Assembly: GCF_910594985.1 (NCBI RefSeq)
Contig: NZ_CAJVCE010000025.1
Coordinates: 1 to 64,000, forward strand
DNA: 64,000 bases
Source of the DNA: Paenibacillus allorhizosphaerae
Lineage (GTDB): Bacteria > Bacillota > Bacilli > Paenibacillales > NBRC-103111
Direction of reading: 5' to 3'
The notes below the pieces were generated by a model. The model was not told the DNA's origin and did no database searches. It saw only the letters and a program-made list of their open reading frames with translations. This document shows positions 53,321 through 62,237 of this stretch, piece after piece (the first letter of the stretch is position 1; each line of letters opens with the position of its first letter). The translations under genes were made by a program, and so were the position numbers.

Positions 53321-54118
53321 ATGTCATCAGACGAATTTGAAAACCGTTTTGTCATTGATATACAAACGGCCACTTACCGGAGAGAAAACAAAACGCTGCT
53401 GAACAATGTATCTTGGCAAGTGCGGGAGCAAGAACATTGGGCGATTCTTGGTTTGAACGGCTCGGGAAAAACAACGCTGCTCAATATGATCAACGGTTAC
53501 ATTTGGCCAACAACCGGAACGGTCAGCGTACTTAGCGAAGCGTTCGGAACGATCGATCTTCGGGAGCTTCGTAAATCGATCGGCTGGGTCAGCTCCTCGC
53601 TGCAGGAAAAGCTGTACGGGAGAGACCTCACGCAGGACGTCGTCCTCAGCGGCAAATATGCGACCATCGGGCTATACGACCGCCCGGAGTCGGACGATTA
53701 TGACAAAGCTTCGGCGCTGATGGAACAGTTAGGCTGCAAGAAGCTTTGGGACCGGCCTTATGTCACATGCTCCCAAGGCGAAAAGCAGAAGGTGCTGATC
53801 GCCCGCGCGTTAATGGCCTGGCCGCGATTGTTAATATTGGACGAGCCGTGCAACGGCCTCGACTTGTTTTCGCGCGAAACGCTGCTATCGGGTGTAGACC
53901 AACTCGCCGCGGGCAATGATGCGCCTACGATTCTATTTGTCACCCATCACACCGAGGAAATACTTCCGATTTTCCGCCATACGCTGCTTCTGCGAAGAGG
54001 AGAGGTTTACGGCGCAGGTGAAACGATGAAGCTGCTTACGCCAGACCTCTTAAGCGGATTTTTCGAAACGCCGGTTGATGTACATTGGCGCAGCAACCGC
54101 GCATGGGTAACTGTCTGA
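53321..54118 (+). CDS. ABC transporter ATP-binding protein (YlmA-like)
   Basis: ATPase of 265 aa with Walker A LGLNGSGKTTLLNMINGY (about residues 44-61), Q-loop in SSSLQEKLYG, an atypical signature VTCSQGEKQKVLIARAL where LSGGQ is expected, Walker B LLILDEPCNGLD, and VTHHTEE switch. No permease gene is adjacent. B. subtilis YlmA is a stand-alone ATPase of the same kind. ATG at 53321 after AAAGGT. It may serve a remote permease or have a non-transport role. Confidence 0.85.
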   Translation: MSSDEFENRFVIDIQTATYRRENKTLLNNVSWQVREQEHWAILGLNGSGKTTLLNMINGYIWPTTGTVSVLSEAFGTIDLRELRKSIGWVSSSLQEKLYGRDLTQDVVLSGKYATIGLYDRPESDDYDKASALMEQLGCKKLWDRPYVTCSQGEKQKVLIARALMAWPRLLILDEPCNGLDLFSRETLLSGVDQLAAGNDAPTILFVTHHTEEILPIFRHTLLLRRGEVYGAGETMKLLTPDLLSGFFETPVDVHWRSNRAWVTV

Positions 54119-54307
54119 CCGGGAGTGCAATCTCGGTCATCGGTTTTGGCGGTTGCGCCGCTTCAATGCAGATGTACAGTTCAATGCTTCTGCTGGAACC
54201 AAGTCGGACGTTGGCTACCATCCTCATGCTCTTATACAGTTTCGCTGTACTTCGTAACAGCGCAGAGACGCGCCATCCGTCGTATGGCACAGCCGCCACC
54301 AGCCCCA

Positions 54308-54347
54308 AAAAAATAGCAACAACCCCACATGAAAAGGTTGTTGCTAT
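54308..54347. terminator. obg terminator
   Basis: ATAGCAACAACC (54313-54324) with GGTTGTTGCTAT (54336-54347), followed on the minus strand by TTTTTTT. Also able to serve the ABC gene. The interval 54119-54307 holds no recognised gene. Confidence 0.85.
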
Positions 54348-54383
54348 CTTCAATTACCGTAACAAGGTACCTCACCTACGTGC

Positions 54384-55682
54384 TTATTCCTGCTCTACGA
54401 ACTCGAACTCGAAGTCGCCGATGCGAATCGTCTGACCGTCCTTGGCGCCGCGCTCACGCAACGCTTTGTCGATGCCTTTCTTTCGCAAAATGCGGGCAAA
54501 CCGCATAACCGATTCGTGCGTGCTGAAATTGGTACGCTTGATCAGCTTTTCAATACTTGGGCTGTCGACGATAAACACATCATTGTCCCGGCGAATCGTA
54601 AATTCGTCTTCTTCCGTTTCGAGCCGGTACACCTTGCGCTCCTCCAGCTCGGTAACCTCTTCCACCTCCGGTGCCTCCGGAATCGCTTCGAGCATATCCA
54701 TCGCTTTATACATCAATTCCTGAACGCCGGCACGGGATACCGCTGAAATCGGATAAATCGGAATTTCCTTGCCGATCCCCGCCAACCGCGTTTTGAATTG
54801 CTCCAATTGCTCCTGCGCCTCAGGAATGTCCATTTTATTCGCCGCGACGATTTGCGGACGCTCTTCCAGCTTCACATTGTACAGCTTCAGCTCTTCATTT
54901 ATTTTGACCCAATCGTCGAAAGGATCGCGTCCTTCCGTTGCTCCCATATCGATCACGTGAACGATCAGCCGCGTCCGTTCCACATGACGCAAAAATTCGT
55001 GCCCGAGTCCTACCCCTTCATGAGCGCCCTCGATTAAGCCCGGCAGATCTGCCATCACGAAGCTGCGGCCATCCCCTACGTCCACCACGCCCAAATTCGG
55101 CGTGAGCGTCGTAAAATGATACGCGCCGATTTTCGGCTGCGCGCCGGAAACCACGGACAGCAGCGTCGACTTGCCGACGCTTGGAAAGCCTACGAGCCCC
55201 ACGTCCGCCATCACCTTCAGCTCAAGCACGATCCAGCGTTCCTGTCCTTCCTCGCCGTTCTCGGCTATGGAAGGCGCCGTATTGCTTGTGGTGGCAAAGC
55301 GGGTATTTCCCCGTCCGCCGCGGCCTCCTTTGGCTATAACGACCTCCTGCCCGTGACGCGTCAAATCGGCGATCACTTCCTGCGTATCGTCGTCGACAAC
55401 GACCGTTCCCGGCGGTACCCGAACGATCATGTCATCCGCGTTTGCGCCGTGCTGGCTCTTGTTTCGCCCTTTTTCCCCGCGCTGCGCCTTAAAGTGCTTC
55501 TGATACCGAAAGTCTACCAGTGTTCTCAAGCCTTCGTCGACGCGAAAAATGACATCGCCGCCGTCGCCGCCGTCGCCTCCTGCCGGGCCGCCCTCAGGAA
55601 CATATTTTTCCCTGCGGAACGCGACCAGACCGTCGCCGCCGTCACCACCTTTTACATAAATCTTTGCTTTATCAATAAACAT
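54384..55682 (-). CDS. obg: GTPase Obg (CgtA)
   Basis: Essential GTPase of 432 aa acting in ribosome assembly and, in Bacillus, sporulation entry. N-terminal glycine-rich Obg fold (residues 1-158, GGDGGDGLVAFRREKYVPEG), G domain with GFPSVGKSTLLSVV (about 166), DLPGLIEGAHEGVGLG and NKMD, then the C-terminal OCT domain (about 355-432). ATG at 55682 after GAGGTG. It follows spo0B, the classical spo0B-obg pair. Confidence 0.98.
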   Translation of the reverse strand: MFIDKAKIYVKGGDGGDGLVAFRREKYVPEGGPAGGDGGDGGDVIFRVDEGLRTLVDFRYQKHFKAQRGEKGRNKSQHGANADDMIVRVPPGTVVVDDDTQEVIADLTRHGQEVVIAKGGRGGRGNTRFATTSNTAPSIAENGEEGQERWIVLELKVMADVGLVGFPSVGKSTLLSVVSGAQPKIGAYHFTTLTPNLGVVDVGDGRSFVMADLPGLIEGAHEGVGLGHEFLRHVERTRLIVHVIDMGATEGRDPFDDWVKINEELKLYNVKLEERPQIVAANKMDIPEAQEQLEQFKTRLAGIGKEIPIYPISAVSRAGVQELMYKAMDMLEAIPEAPEVEEVTELEERKVYRLETEEDEFTIRRDNDVFIVDSPSIEKLIKRTNFSTHESVMRFARILRKKGIDKALRERGAKDGQTIRIGDFEFEFVEQE

Positions 55683-55710
55683 CATGTCACCTCGTTATGT
55701 ATCAATGCCG

Positions 55711-56352
55711 CTATGCCAAATGTACCGTCCAAGTCACCCGGCCATCGCCGTAGATCGTCTTCAGTCCGATGCCGTTTTGATCCAATAAACGGCTTTGCAA
55801 TTCCATCTCCGCCGCTTGAATGCGCTTTGGCTCGTAGGCCCCCTCGTATTTCGCTGCCAGGCATAATCCGTCCTGTTCTTTTGCAAACTGCAGCGTAATC
55901 GTATTTTGCATTTCCGTTGAGTCGACCGCTTCCCGTTTGAAGCTTTCGAGAAGCGATGTAATCCATTGCTCCGCGGCCGCCGCATGCCGGTATTTGTGAA
56001 GATGAATCTCTTCTTCAAGCCGGATCAGAAGCTGAAGCTCCTTCACTTCCGCCTGGAACGATAACAAATATACGATCAAAGAAGGGATGCCAAGCTTGGA
56101 TACGCAGCTTTCCACCCGAACCTTCTCTTTTATTTTTTCCATTAAATCCGATAATTTATCAACCTTTTTCAATTGGATATAACCCATTACCATCTGAATG
56201 TCATTCATCCAATCGTGTCTGTAATGGTTAAACAAACGCAGCAAACGAAGATCCGCTTCAGACGTTTCCGACAACCCTGCGCCGGCCCTCGTTTGTTCGT
56301 TCTGGTTCCGAGATTTCTTTTCGGTCGTACGACCATTCGTATTCGTCGTCAT
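55711..56352 (-). CDS. spo0B: sporulation phosphotransferase Spo0B
   Basis: Protein of 213 aa relaying phosphate from Spo0F to Spo0A. A variable basic N terminus is followed by RLFNHYRHDWMNDIQMVMGY (about residues 38-57), whose His in HDW is the phosphoacceptor, and a degenerate histidine-kinase-like ATP-binding half. ATG at 56352 after AGAGGTAAGGGA. Its position just before obg is diagnostic because the sequence family is poorly conserved. Confidence 0.9.
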   Translation of the reverse strand: MTTNTNGRTTEKKSRNQNEQTRAGAGLSETSEADLRLLRLFNHYRHDWMNDIQMVMGYIQLKKVDKLSDLMEKIKEKVRVESCVSKLGIPSLIVYLLSFQAEVKELQLLIRLEEEIHLHKYRHAAAAEQWITSLLESFKREAVDSTEMQNTITLQFAKEQDGLCLAAKYEGAYEPKRIQAAEMELQSRLLDQNGIGLKTIYGDGRVTWTVHLA

Positions 56353-56395
56353 TCCCTTACCTCTCTCATCCCAGCTTTGCCATTGCATCTATAAC

Positions 56396-56401
56396 AGTAT
56401 A
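56396..56401 (-). promoter_or_regulatory. spo0B -10 element
   Basis: Extended -10 TGC-TATACT on the minus strand about 45 bp before spo0B; no good -35 is visible. Confidence 0.4.
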
Positions 56402-56540
56402 GCACGCACAGTAGAGAAGTACACATATTTTCCAGAAACGGGCATGAGTCAAGGATCACCGGCTTTGCCGTCCTTTGACGGCATCCGTTTGTCAAGGTCA
56501 TGCGAAGCGTATAGAACACTGCGGTATGCATTATTGACGC

Positions 56541-56573
56541 AAAAAAACCCTAGCGATGTGATCTCGCCAGGGT
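56541..56573 (-). terminator. rpmA terminator
   Basis: AACCCTGGCGA (arm 56563-56573) with TCGCTAGGGTT (arm 56546-56556), then TTTTT on the minus strand. It ends rplU-prp-rpmA. Confidence 0.85.
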
Positions 56574-56589
56574 TCTCGGTGACGGTTTA

Positions 56590-56901
56590 TTACAATTCTA
56601 CCGCGGCAGCTACCGGAGCAGCGGCAGCAGGGTAGACGCTCACTCTTTTGCGGTCACGGCCCAAACGCTCGAATTTCACGACGCCTTCGACCTTTGCAAA
56701 AAGTGTATCGTCGGAGCCGATTCCCACGTTATTGCCCGGATGGATTTTCGTACCGCGCTGACGAACCAGGATGCTTCCTGCCGTTACGGTTTGACCGTCG
56801 GCACGTTTCACGCCCAGGCGCTTCGCGATACTGTCACGACCGTTCTTCGTGGAGCCTACACCCTTCTTGGATGCGAACAATTGAAGATTCAATTGCAACA
56901 T
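56590..56901 (-). CDS. rpmA: 50S ribosomal protein L27
   Basis: Ribosomal protein of 103 aa. It carries the Firmicutes N-terminal extension LQLNLQLFA before ASKKGVGSTKNGRDS, which the Prp protease removes so that the new N terminus can reach the peptidyl-transferase centre. Its C-terminal Ala/Val tail is longer than usual. prp lies 14 bp upstream in the same operon. Confidence 0.97.
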   Translation of the reverse strand: MLQLNLQLFASKKGVGSTKNGRDSIAKRLGVKRADGQTVTAGSILVRQRGTKIHPGNNVGIGSDDTLFAKVEGVVKFERLGRDRKRVSVYPAAAAPVAAAVEL

Positions 56902-56915
56902 ATCTGTCTACCTCC

Positions 56916-57251
56916 TTACTTCTTGTTTGGATCTTGCAGCTTTATATATGCACCATACGATTGTTCAATCGATTGCAGCATGACTGTCATCGCTTCGAGC
57001 AGCAGCTGTACTTTCTCTTCCGTCTGCGCATCGGGCATAACCGGAACTTCCACCTGAAGCAATCCATGCTTCATGCGGGTCTTAAGCTCCAAGCCGGTCA
57101 ATGCTTCGACGGCATTCACGGTGCCTACGGTCACGGCCGAGACGCCGGCGCAAACGATATCTTTGCCCGATTCGTCAAATAACGCATGACCTTCTACGCC
57201 AAAGCGCTCAATCCGTCCATCGCTCGTACGTTTAATCGTAGCGCGGATCAT
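56916..57251 (-). CDS. prp: ribosomal-processing cysteine protease Prp
   Basis: Cysteine protease of 111 aa (YsxB) that cleaves the L27 extension. Catalytic His in FGVEGHALFDE (about residue 22) and Cys in DIVCAGVSAVTVG (about 34) are both present. It lies between rplU and rpmA as in all genomes with the cleaved L27. Confidence 0.95.
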   Translation of the reverse strand: MIRATIKRTSDGRIERFGVEGHALFDESGKDIVCAGVSAVTVGTVNAVEALTGLELKTRMKHGLLQVEVPVMPDAQTEEKVQLLLEAMTVMLQSIEQSYGAYIKLQDPNKK

Positions 57252-57254
57252 GAA

Positions 57255-57566
57255 TTAGCCTTGGATCTTCTCGATCACAACTTTGGTGTAAGGCTGACGA
57301 TGACCTTGCTTGCGGCGATAGTTTTTCTTCGCTTTGTATTTGAAAACGATGATTTTCTCGCCTTTGCCGTGCTTCTCCACTTTACCGGATACGGAAGCGC
57401 CGGAAACGACCGGAGCGCCTACGACCATACCGTTTTCTTTGGAAACGGCCAACACGCGGTCAAACGTAACGGATTCACCTTCACCAGCGTTCAGTTTCTC
57501 GATGTAAACGACATCGCCTTCCTGAACTTTGTATTGCTTTCCACCTGTTTCAATAATTGCGAACAT
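57255..57566 (-). CDS. rplU: 50S ribosomal protein L21
   Basis: Ribosomal protein of 103 aa: MFAIIETGGKQYKVQEGDVV at the N terminus and YKAKKNYRRKQGHRQPYTKV at the C terminus that contacts 23S rRNA. GAGGAGGTG precedes the ATG. First gene of rplU-prp-rpmA, behind a structured leader. Confidence 0.98.
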   Translation of the reverse strand: MFAIIETGGKQYKVQEGDVVYIEKLNAGEGESVTFDRVLAVSKENGMVVGAPVVSGASVSGKVEKHGKGEKIIVFKYKAKKNYRRKQGHRQPYTKVVIEKIQG

Positions 57567-57687
57567 TGCTGCACCTCCTCATTTCTCAGACTCGCCTAAA
57601 GCCAGGTGGCTTGACCCTAAAGGACAAGCGCTTCCTCTTAACGTTACCCGCTTCGTGCGGTTACAGCATGTGCTTAGCAACACGCGC
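57567..57687 (-). promoter_or_regulatory. probable L21 leader
   Basis: A 120-nt leader with several short hairpins on the minus strand, for example AGCCACCTGGCT (about 57600-57615) and GCGCGTGTTGCTAAGCACATGC (57660s-57680s). Bacillales rplU operons usually carry the L21 leader here, thought to be controlled by a ribosomal protein. Position and structure support it; the consensus was not checked. Confidence 0.5.
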
Positions 57688-57693
57688 TAAAAC

Positions 57694-57723
57694 AGTTTAT
57701 CACAGATGGCCCATGAAAATCAA
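57694..57723 (-). promoter_or_regulatory. rplU promoter
   Basis: Minus strand: TTGATT (57718-57723), 18-bp spacer, TAAACT (57694-57699). Confidence 0.65.
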
Positions 57724-57778
57724 CTGTTTATTGGCCGTTTCCCTTGAGCTGCTGCGTTCGAGAAGCTCGTCCGCCGCT

Positions 57779-59014
57779 CTAGCGAATAACGAGCCCGCTT
57801 CCTCCGCAAGCTGCGCAAGGCTCGGGTACCGTAGACTCGATGCTGTCTCTGACTTTTTTCCGGGTCAACTCGACCAGCCCAAGCTTCGTCCAGCCGACAA
57901 CGACCGTTTTCGTCCGGTCTTTCCGCGACTCGCGCACAAGCTCATCCAGCACTTGCTGGCGCCCTTCCTCCGTTTCCATATCGATGAAATCGATAATGAT
58001 CAGTCCGCCGATGTCGCGCAGCCGGAGAAGCCTTGCGATTTCTCTCGCCGCTTCCATATTCGTATCGTAAACGGTCCGCTCCAGATCGACCGAGCCTGTA
58101 TATTTCCCGGTATTCACATCGAATACGGTGAGCGCCTCCGTCCGGTCCACGATCAAATACGAGCCGTTATCGAGCCATACTTTGCGTTTGAGCCCCATTT
58201 CCAGCTGCCGCGGCACGTCGTATGCGTGCATCAGATCCGCTCCGGATTCCAGCTTGAGCCGGCCTGTCATCGGTTGGGCACCGGGGACGGCGATGTACGA
58301 CTGGATTTCGCTTAGCACTTCTCCGGAGTCGGCGATGAGCTCTTGCACGTCATCCCGGAACAAATCCCGAATCAAGCGGGGCAGCATTTGCAGATCGGAA
58401 TGAATCTTTCTAGGGACGTCCCCCTCCGCCTCCGCTGCAAGCTCCAATTGCCGCCATCTGGCCCGCAGTTCCTCCAGATCCGCCGCAATCGCCTCTTCGG
58501 TTTCGCCCAGCGCAGCTGTCCGTACGATAAATCCTTCCTGATGTTGCAAGTAACGTTCCGCGATCCGTTTCAACCGTTCCCGGTCCGACGCGCTTTCGAT
58601 TTTGCGGGAAACGCCGACGTAATCGGCATAAGGCATGTACACCCCGAACCTCCCCGGAATGGAATAATGCGTCGTGAGCCGCGCCCCTTTGCTTCCAACG
58701 GGCTCTTTGACGACCTGAACCATCAGCTCCTGCCCCACCTTCACCAAATCATGGATCGGCGGTTTCGACTTCGGCTGCTTGTCGAGATGGGCCGGCAGCA
58801 GATCGTCAATGTACAGAAATCCATTTTTCTCAAGACCTACATCCACGAAGGCGGACTGCATTCCCTGCAGTACCCGGACCACGCGGCCGATATAAATATT
58901 GCCGGCCAGTTGTCCTTGATCGCGGCAGCCTTTGTAGTATTCAACGAGCTTCCCGTTCTCCTGAACGGCAACCTCCGTATGCGCTTCATCGCTCTTTACC
59001 AGTATACGCTTCAT
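57779..59014 (-). CDS. rng: ribonuclease E/G family protein
   Basis: Endoribonuclease of 411 aa, RNase G size. An S1-like domain (about residues 36-115, GNIYIGRVVRVLQGMQSAFV) precedes the RNase E/G core with GSYLIVDRTEALTVFDVNTG and GLIIIDFIDM, whose Asp residues bind magnesium. A CAACGGSG motif near the C terminus parallels the zinc link. ATG at 59014 after GAGGTG. B. subtilis has no RNase E/G, so this marks a different RNA-decay set. It lies between spoIVFB and rplU. Confidence 0.93.
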   Translation of the reverse strand: MKRILVKSDEAHTEVAVQENGKLVEYYKGCRDQGQLAGNIYIGRVVRVLQGMQSAFVDVGLEKNGFLYIDDLLPAHLDKQPKSKPPIHDLVKVGQELMVQVVKEPVGSKGARLTTHYSIPGRFGVYMPYADYVGVSRKIESASDRERLKRIAERYLQHQEGFIVRTAALGETEEAIAADLEELRARWRQLELAAEAEGDVPRKIHSDLQMLPRLIRDLFRDDVQELIADSGEVLSEIQSYIAVPGAQPMTGRLKLESGADLMHAYDVPRQLEMGLKRKVWLDNGSYLIVDRTEALTVFDVNTGKYTGSVDLERTVYDTNMEAAREIARLLRLRDIGGLIIIDFIDMETEEGRQQVLDELVRESRKDRTKTVVVGWTKLGLVELTRKKVRDSIESTVPEPCAACGGSGLVIR

Positions 59015-59070
59015 GATAGCAACACCTCGGGCTATATTGTACCACATTCCCATGAAGAAAATCTTCGGGA

Positions 59071-59979
59071 TCAACCGACGAAAAGATCGGATAACGGACT
59101 GCTTCGCTTCGATTCGTTGAAATACAGCTGCAGCAGCGCCCGCTCGGGAACGACATGCCTTATGCTTCCATGATCGTCAAGCACATACACCAGGTGATAA
59201 CGATCCCGCATAAACAGCCTAACGATATCCCCTACTCGTCTTCGCCCGCCTACCACGATCGGTCTGGCCAGCGTTCCTTCGGTCCACGACCGCTTCAAAC
59301 CGATTTCCCGGTTGAGCAAAAAGCGCATGAAATGGTACGGAAGCCCGCGAAACTCGTACCAATTGGAAAAAAAGAGAAAAATCCCGATCATCAGCCAGTT
59401 GAGCTGAATGCCGCCTTTGTCCGTAAACGCGTGAAGCGCGCTCATTGCAATGAACGCGGCGCTCAAAATCAAACTCGTCAAGGCGGCGATATAGATCGTT
59501 TTCTGGTAAGGGAGCCATAAGGAGACGAGCGCGCGCATTACTTTGCCACCATCGAGCGGTAGCACCGGCAGCAGATTGAACAAGGCAATCAACAGATTGG
59601 CTTGTATGAAGTAGTGACCCCACTCCACCGGAAGCACGCCGATCGCCGTCAAAACCCATCCGACCGGCATCATCCAAAAGTTTTGCAGCGGGCCGGCCAG
59701 GGCTACGGCGATATCCTGCCATACCGACACGCTGCCCATTTCTTCCACGACCGCGACCCCGCCGAAAGGCAGAAGCTGTACCTCTGTGACCCGCCAGCCG
59801 AAGCCTTTGGCAGCAGCCACATGCCCCAACTCGTGAATGAGCACTATGCCGAACAACGTTACAATTTCGATGAAGTAGCCTGTCAGCACGGACAGCAGTA
59901 GTACGATGGAGAAAAGCGGATGGATTCGGTATTTGACGCCGAACCATACGTTCCAAGCGGCTTTTTTCGGTTTAATCAA
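59071..59979 (-). CDS. spoIVFB: SpoIVFB intramembrane site-2 protease
   Basis: Zinc metalloprotease of 302 aa that cleaves pro-sigmaK in the mother cell. Zinc motif VLIHELGHVAAAKG (about residues 42-56), second motif NLLPVLPLDGGKVMRAL (about 135-152, the Asp is the third ligand), six helices, and a C-terminal CBS-like soluble part. The start is TTG, overlapping the spoIVFA stop by 8 bases, which couples the pair. Confidence 0.94.
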   Translation of the reverse strand: MIKPKKAAWNVWFGVKYRIHPLFSIVLLLSVLTGYFIEIVTLFGIVLIHELGHVAAAKGFGWRVTEVQLLPFGGVAVVEEMGSVSVWQDIAVALAGPLQNFWMMPVGWVLTAIGVLPVEWGHYFIQANLLIALFNLLPVLPLDGGKVMRALVSLWLPYQKTIYIAALTSLILSAAFIAMSALHAFTDKGGIQLNWLMIGIFLFFSNWYEFRGLPYHFMRFLLNREIGLKRSWTEGTLARPIVVGGRRRVGDIVRLFMRDRYHLVYVLDDHGSIRHVVPERALLQLYFNESKRSSPLSDLFVG

Positions 59980-60868
59980 AGGTAATCACGTCCGTCGGAT
60001 TGACGGGCTTGCCGTCTTTCGCCATAGCAAAAAATATCGTGCCCGATGCTTGTCCTTGCGGTTTGGCCACCGTCCCCAGCGTTTCCCCTCCTTTGATCCA
60101 ATCGTTCAGCTGCACCTTCCCCTGCTCCAAATGTCCATACACCGTTTCGATGCCGTCCGTATGCCTGACGACAACAGTGAATCCGGTATCCTCCTTATTC
60201 CCTGCAAAAGCGACCCATCCCGTGTCCACCGCCGATACCGGCGATCCGGGCTTCGCTTCGATCAATACGCCGTTCTGACCGGGAGTGAACGCGGCGATCA
60301 GTTTTCCTTGCACCGGTAAGAAATAATGCTTCGTAAGCACGCTTACTTTCGTGGCATCCTGATGTTTGCCGGGATTGATAGCCGGCAAGAACGATGGCGT
60401 TCCTCCGAACTTTCGCTCATACCATCCGGCCAGCTTGACGACATCGAGAGATTCGGTCAGCGATGCGGCGACCCACTTTTTTCCATGGTCGGCCAGCGGG
60501 TCATCCCATTTGTACATGAGCCATACCGCCGCGAACAAAAAGCCGCTGATGAGAATGCGAGCCCCCATCCGTCCCTTCCAAGAGCCCCGCTCCGGAGGCG
60601 GTCCGTTGTAGTCATCCCGATTATATTCTGTATAATCCCGCTTCCATTTACGGTTCCATTCCACCTCAGGGTCCATGCGAAGGTAGGGAGGCGCTTCTTC
60701 CCTTTCCGTGACGTCCCGTTTCTCCGGATAACGCTCCCGGCCCGCGGCTTCTCTTTGAATCGTCATATGTGAACCGTGCGTTTCGGCATAAGATCTCCCG
60801 GCCGCGCCTTCTTTCAGTCTGCGTATTTTTTCCATTCGCCTGTCGCGAACGTTCTTCTTCGTTTCCAT
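59972..60868 (-). CDS. spoIVFA: SpoIVFA, regulator of SpoIVFB
   Basis: Protein of 298 aa with a long charged N terminus, one membrane helix (ILISGFLFAAVWLMYKW, about residues 107-123) and a C-terminal LytM/M23-like domain (about 185-298, VVVRHTDGIETVYGHLEQG). The first metal motif of active M23 enzymes (HxxxD) is absent, so it is probably not a peptidase. SpoIVFA holds SpoIVFB inactive with BofA until SpoIVB cuts it. AAGGAGG before the ATG. Confidence 0.9.
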   Translation of the reverse strand: METKKNVRDRRMEKIRRLKEGAAGRSYAETHGSHMTIQREAAGRERYPEKRDVTEREEAPPYLRMDPEVEWNRKWKRDYTEYNRDDYNGPPPERGSWKGRMGARILISGFLFAAVWLMYKWDDPLADHGKKWVAASLTESLDVVKLAGWYERKFGGTPSFLPAINPGKHQDATKVSVLTKHYFLPVQGKLIAAFTPGQNGVLIEAKPGSPVSAVDTGWVAFAGNKEDTGFTVVVRHTDGIETVYGHLEQGKVQLNDWIKGGETLGTVAKPQGQASGTIFFAMAKDGKPVNPTDVITFD

Positions 60869-60997
60869 CCCATATCCTCCTTGCCCGCGGGCTTGTATAC
60901 TCCATCCTATGAGCTTGTACGGGCAAATATACGGAATGATCGGGAGACGGAAATGACAAATACGTCAAGCGGAAACCAGCATCCGACGCCGAACGTA

Positions 60998-61034
60998 AAA
61001 ACACCTCTTTTCGCTTACTGCAAAAAGAGGTGTT
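60998..61034 (-). terminator. rodA terminator
   Basis: AACACCTCTTTT with AAAAGAGGTGTT arms (about 61000-61011 and 61022-61034), then TTTTAC on the minus strand. It separates the min/rodA unit from spoIVFA. Confidence 0.8.
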
Positions 61035-61079
61035 CCTGTATGAGGAGCAGCGTCATGCCGCCGTGGCATCATTCTATTC

Positions 61080-62231
61080 TCATTCTTCGTCCAAAAACTT
61101 GTCGTCATGCAGCCGTACGCTCATCACGAGCCCCATCGCAATCATATTGATCATTAGCGACGTGCCCCCGTAGCTAATAAAGGGAAGCGTAATTCCGGTT
61201 AGCGGCATGATGCCGATCATCATTCCGATATTTTGGAATATTTGAAACACAAGCATAGAGACAACGCCGATAATGATGAACGAACCGGCATAGTTGTTGC
61301 AATAAATCGAGATCAGAATCATGCGGTAAATCAACACAAAATAGAGCAAAAGAAGGCAGGATGCGCCGACAAATCCGAATTCCTCGCCCACAACGACGAA
61401 GATGGCGTCGGTATAGGCTACCGGTATGAAATGGCTGTGAATGGACGTTCCTTTCAAATACCCTTCTCCCATAAGCAGACCGGAACCGATGGCGCGTATG
61501 GAGTTCACGACCTGATATTTTTGATCGTTTGTCGCATCATCCGGATTAATGAACGTATTCACGCGCGCAATCCAGTGTGTTGGGAGATCTTTGGAGTCCA
61601 AATATTTTTCTAATGGCACATGATACAGCTGGAAAAAATATAGGAATGCATAAGCGCATCCCGCAATCAGCACAACCCCGCCGATGACGTACATGGCGCG
61701 AATGTTGCCGATCCAATACATGCCGATCAGGATCACGCCCAAAATGATCGCATTTCCTAAATCCGGCTGAATGATTACGAGCACAATTGGAATGATCGCA
61801 AACAAAGCGATCGGCACGACATCGCGGAAAAACTCCAACGACTCGCCCTTACGTCGCGCCATATAAGCGGCGATCGTAATGATCAACAATATTTTCACTA
61901 ATTCGACCGGCTGAAAATTGAGGCCGAACGGCAGCTCGAACCAGCCTCTGGCCCCATTGATTTTCGCGCCGAACAAATAAACGCCGACCAATAGCAAAAT
62001 GCCGACGCCGTATAAATAATACGCTATTTTAACTAGAAATCGGTAATCGAGGGCAGCGGTAATAATAAACACTAAAAAAGAGATCGAATAGATGACAGCC
62101 AATTTTTTGGGGTCAAACTTGAGCAGGTTCGAATCCAGGGTAGCACTGTACAACAAAATCGTGCTAATCGCAAGCAATGCGATCAGGATCGCGATGATTA
62201 ACACATCTATTTTTTTAAACTTGTGCAGCAC
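61080..62231 (-). CDS. rodA: rod shape protein RodA (SEDS glycosyltransferase)
   Basis: SEDS-family peptidoglycan polymerase of 383 aa with ten helices. It contains GARGWFELPFGLNFQPVELV (about residues 94-113), the catalytic Asp region VVIQPDLGNAI, and ITLPFISYGGTSLMINMIAM near the end. The start is GTG at 62231, overlapping context of the minD stop. Neighbouring minCD and mreD favour RodA over FtsW or SpoVE. Confidence 0.92.
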   Translation of the reverse strand: MLHKFKKIDVLIIAILIALLAISTILLYSATLDSNLLKFDPKKLAVIYSISFLVFIITAALDYRFLVKIAYYLYGVGILLLVGVYLFGAKINGARGWFELPFGLNFQPVELVKILLIITIAAYMARRKGESLEFFRDVVPIALFAIIPIVLVIIQPDLGNAIILGVILIGMYWIGNIRAMYVIGGVVLIAGCAYAFLYFFQLYHVPLEKYLDSKDLPTHWIARVNTFINPDDATNDQKYQVVNSIRAIGSGLLMGEGYLKGTSIHSHFIPVAYTDAIFVVVGEEFGFVGASCLLLLYFVLIYRMILISIYCNNYAGSFIIIGVVSMLVFQIFQNIGMMIGIMPLTGITLPFISYGGTSLMINMIAMGLVMSVRLHDDKFLDEE

Positions 62232-62237
62232 GACGCG

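Noticed and set aside
54085..54435. 116-residue plus-strand frame after the ABC ATPase, considered as a missing permease
   Set aside because: It starts inside the ABC gene, runs through the obg terminator and into obg, and shows no helix pattern of a permease.
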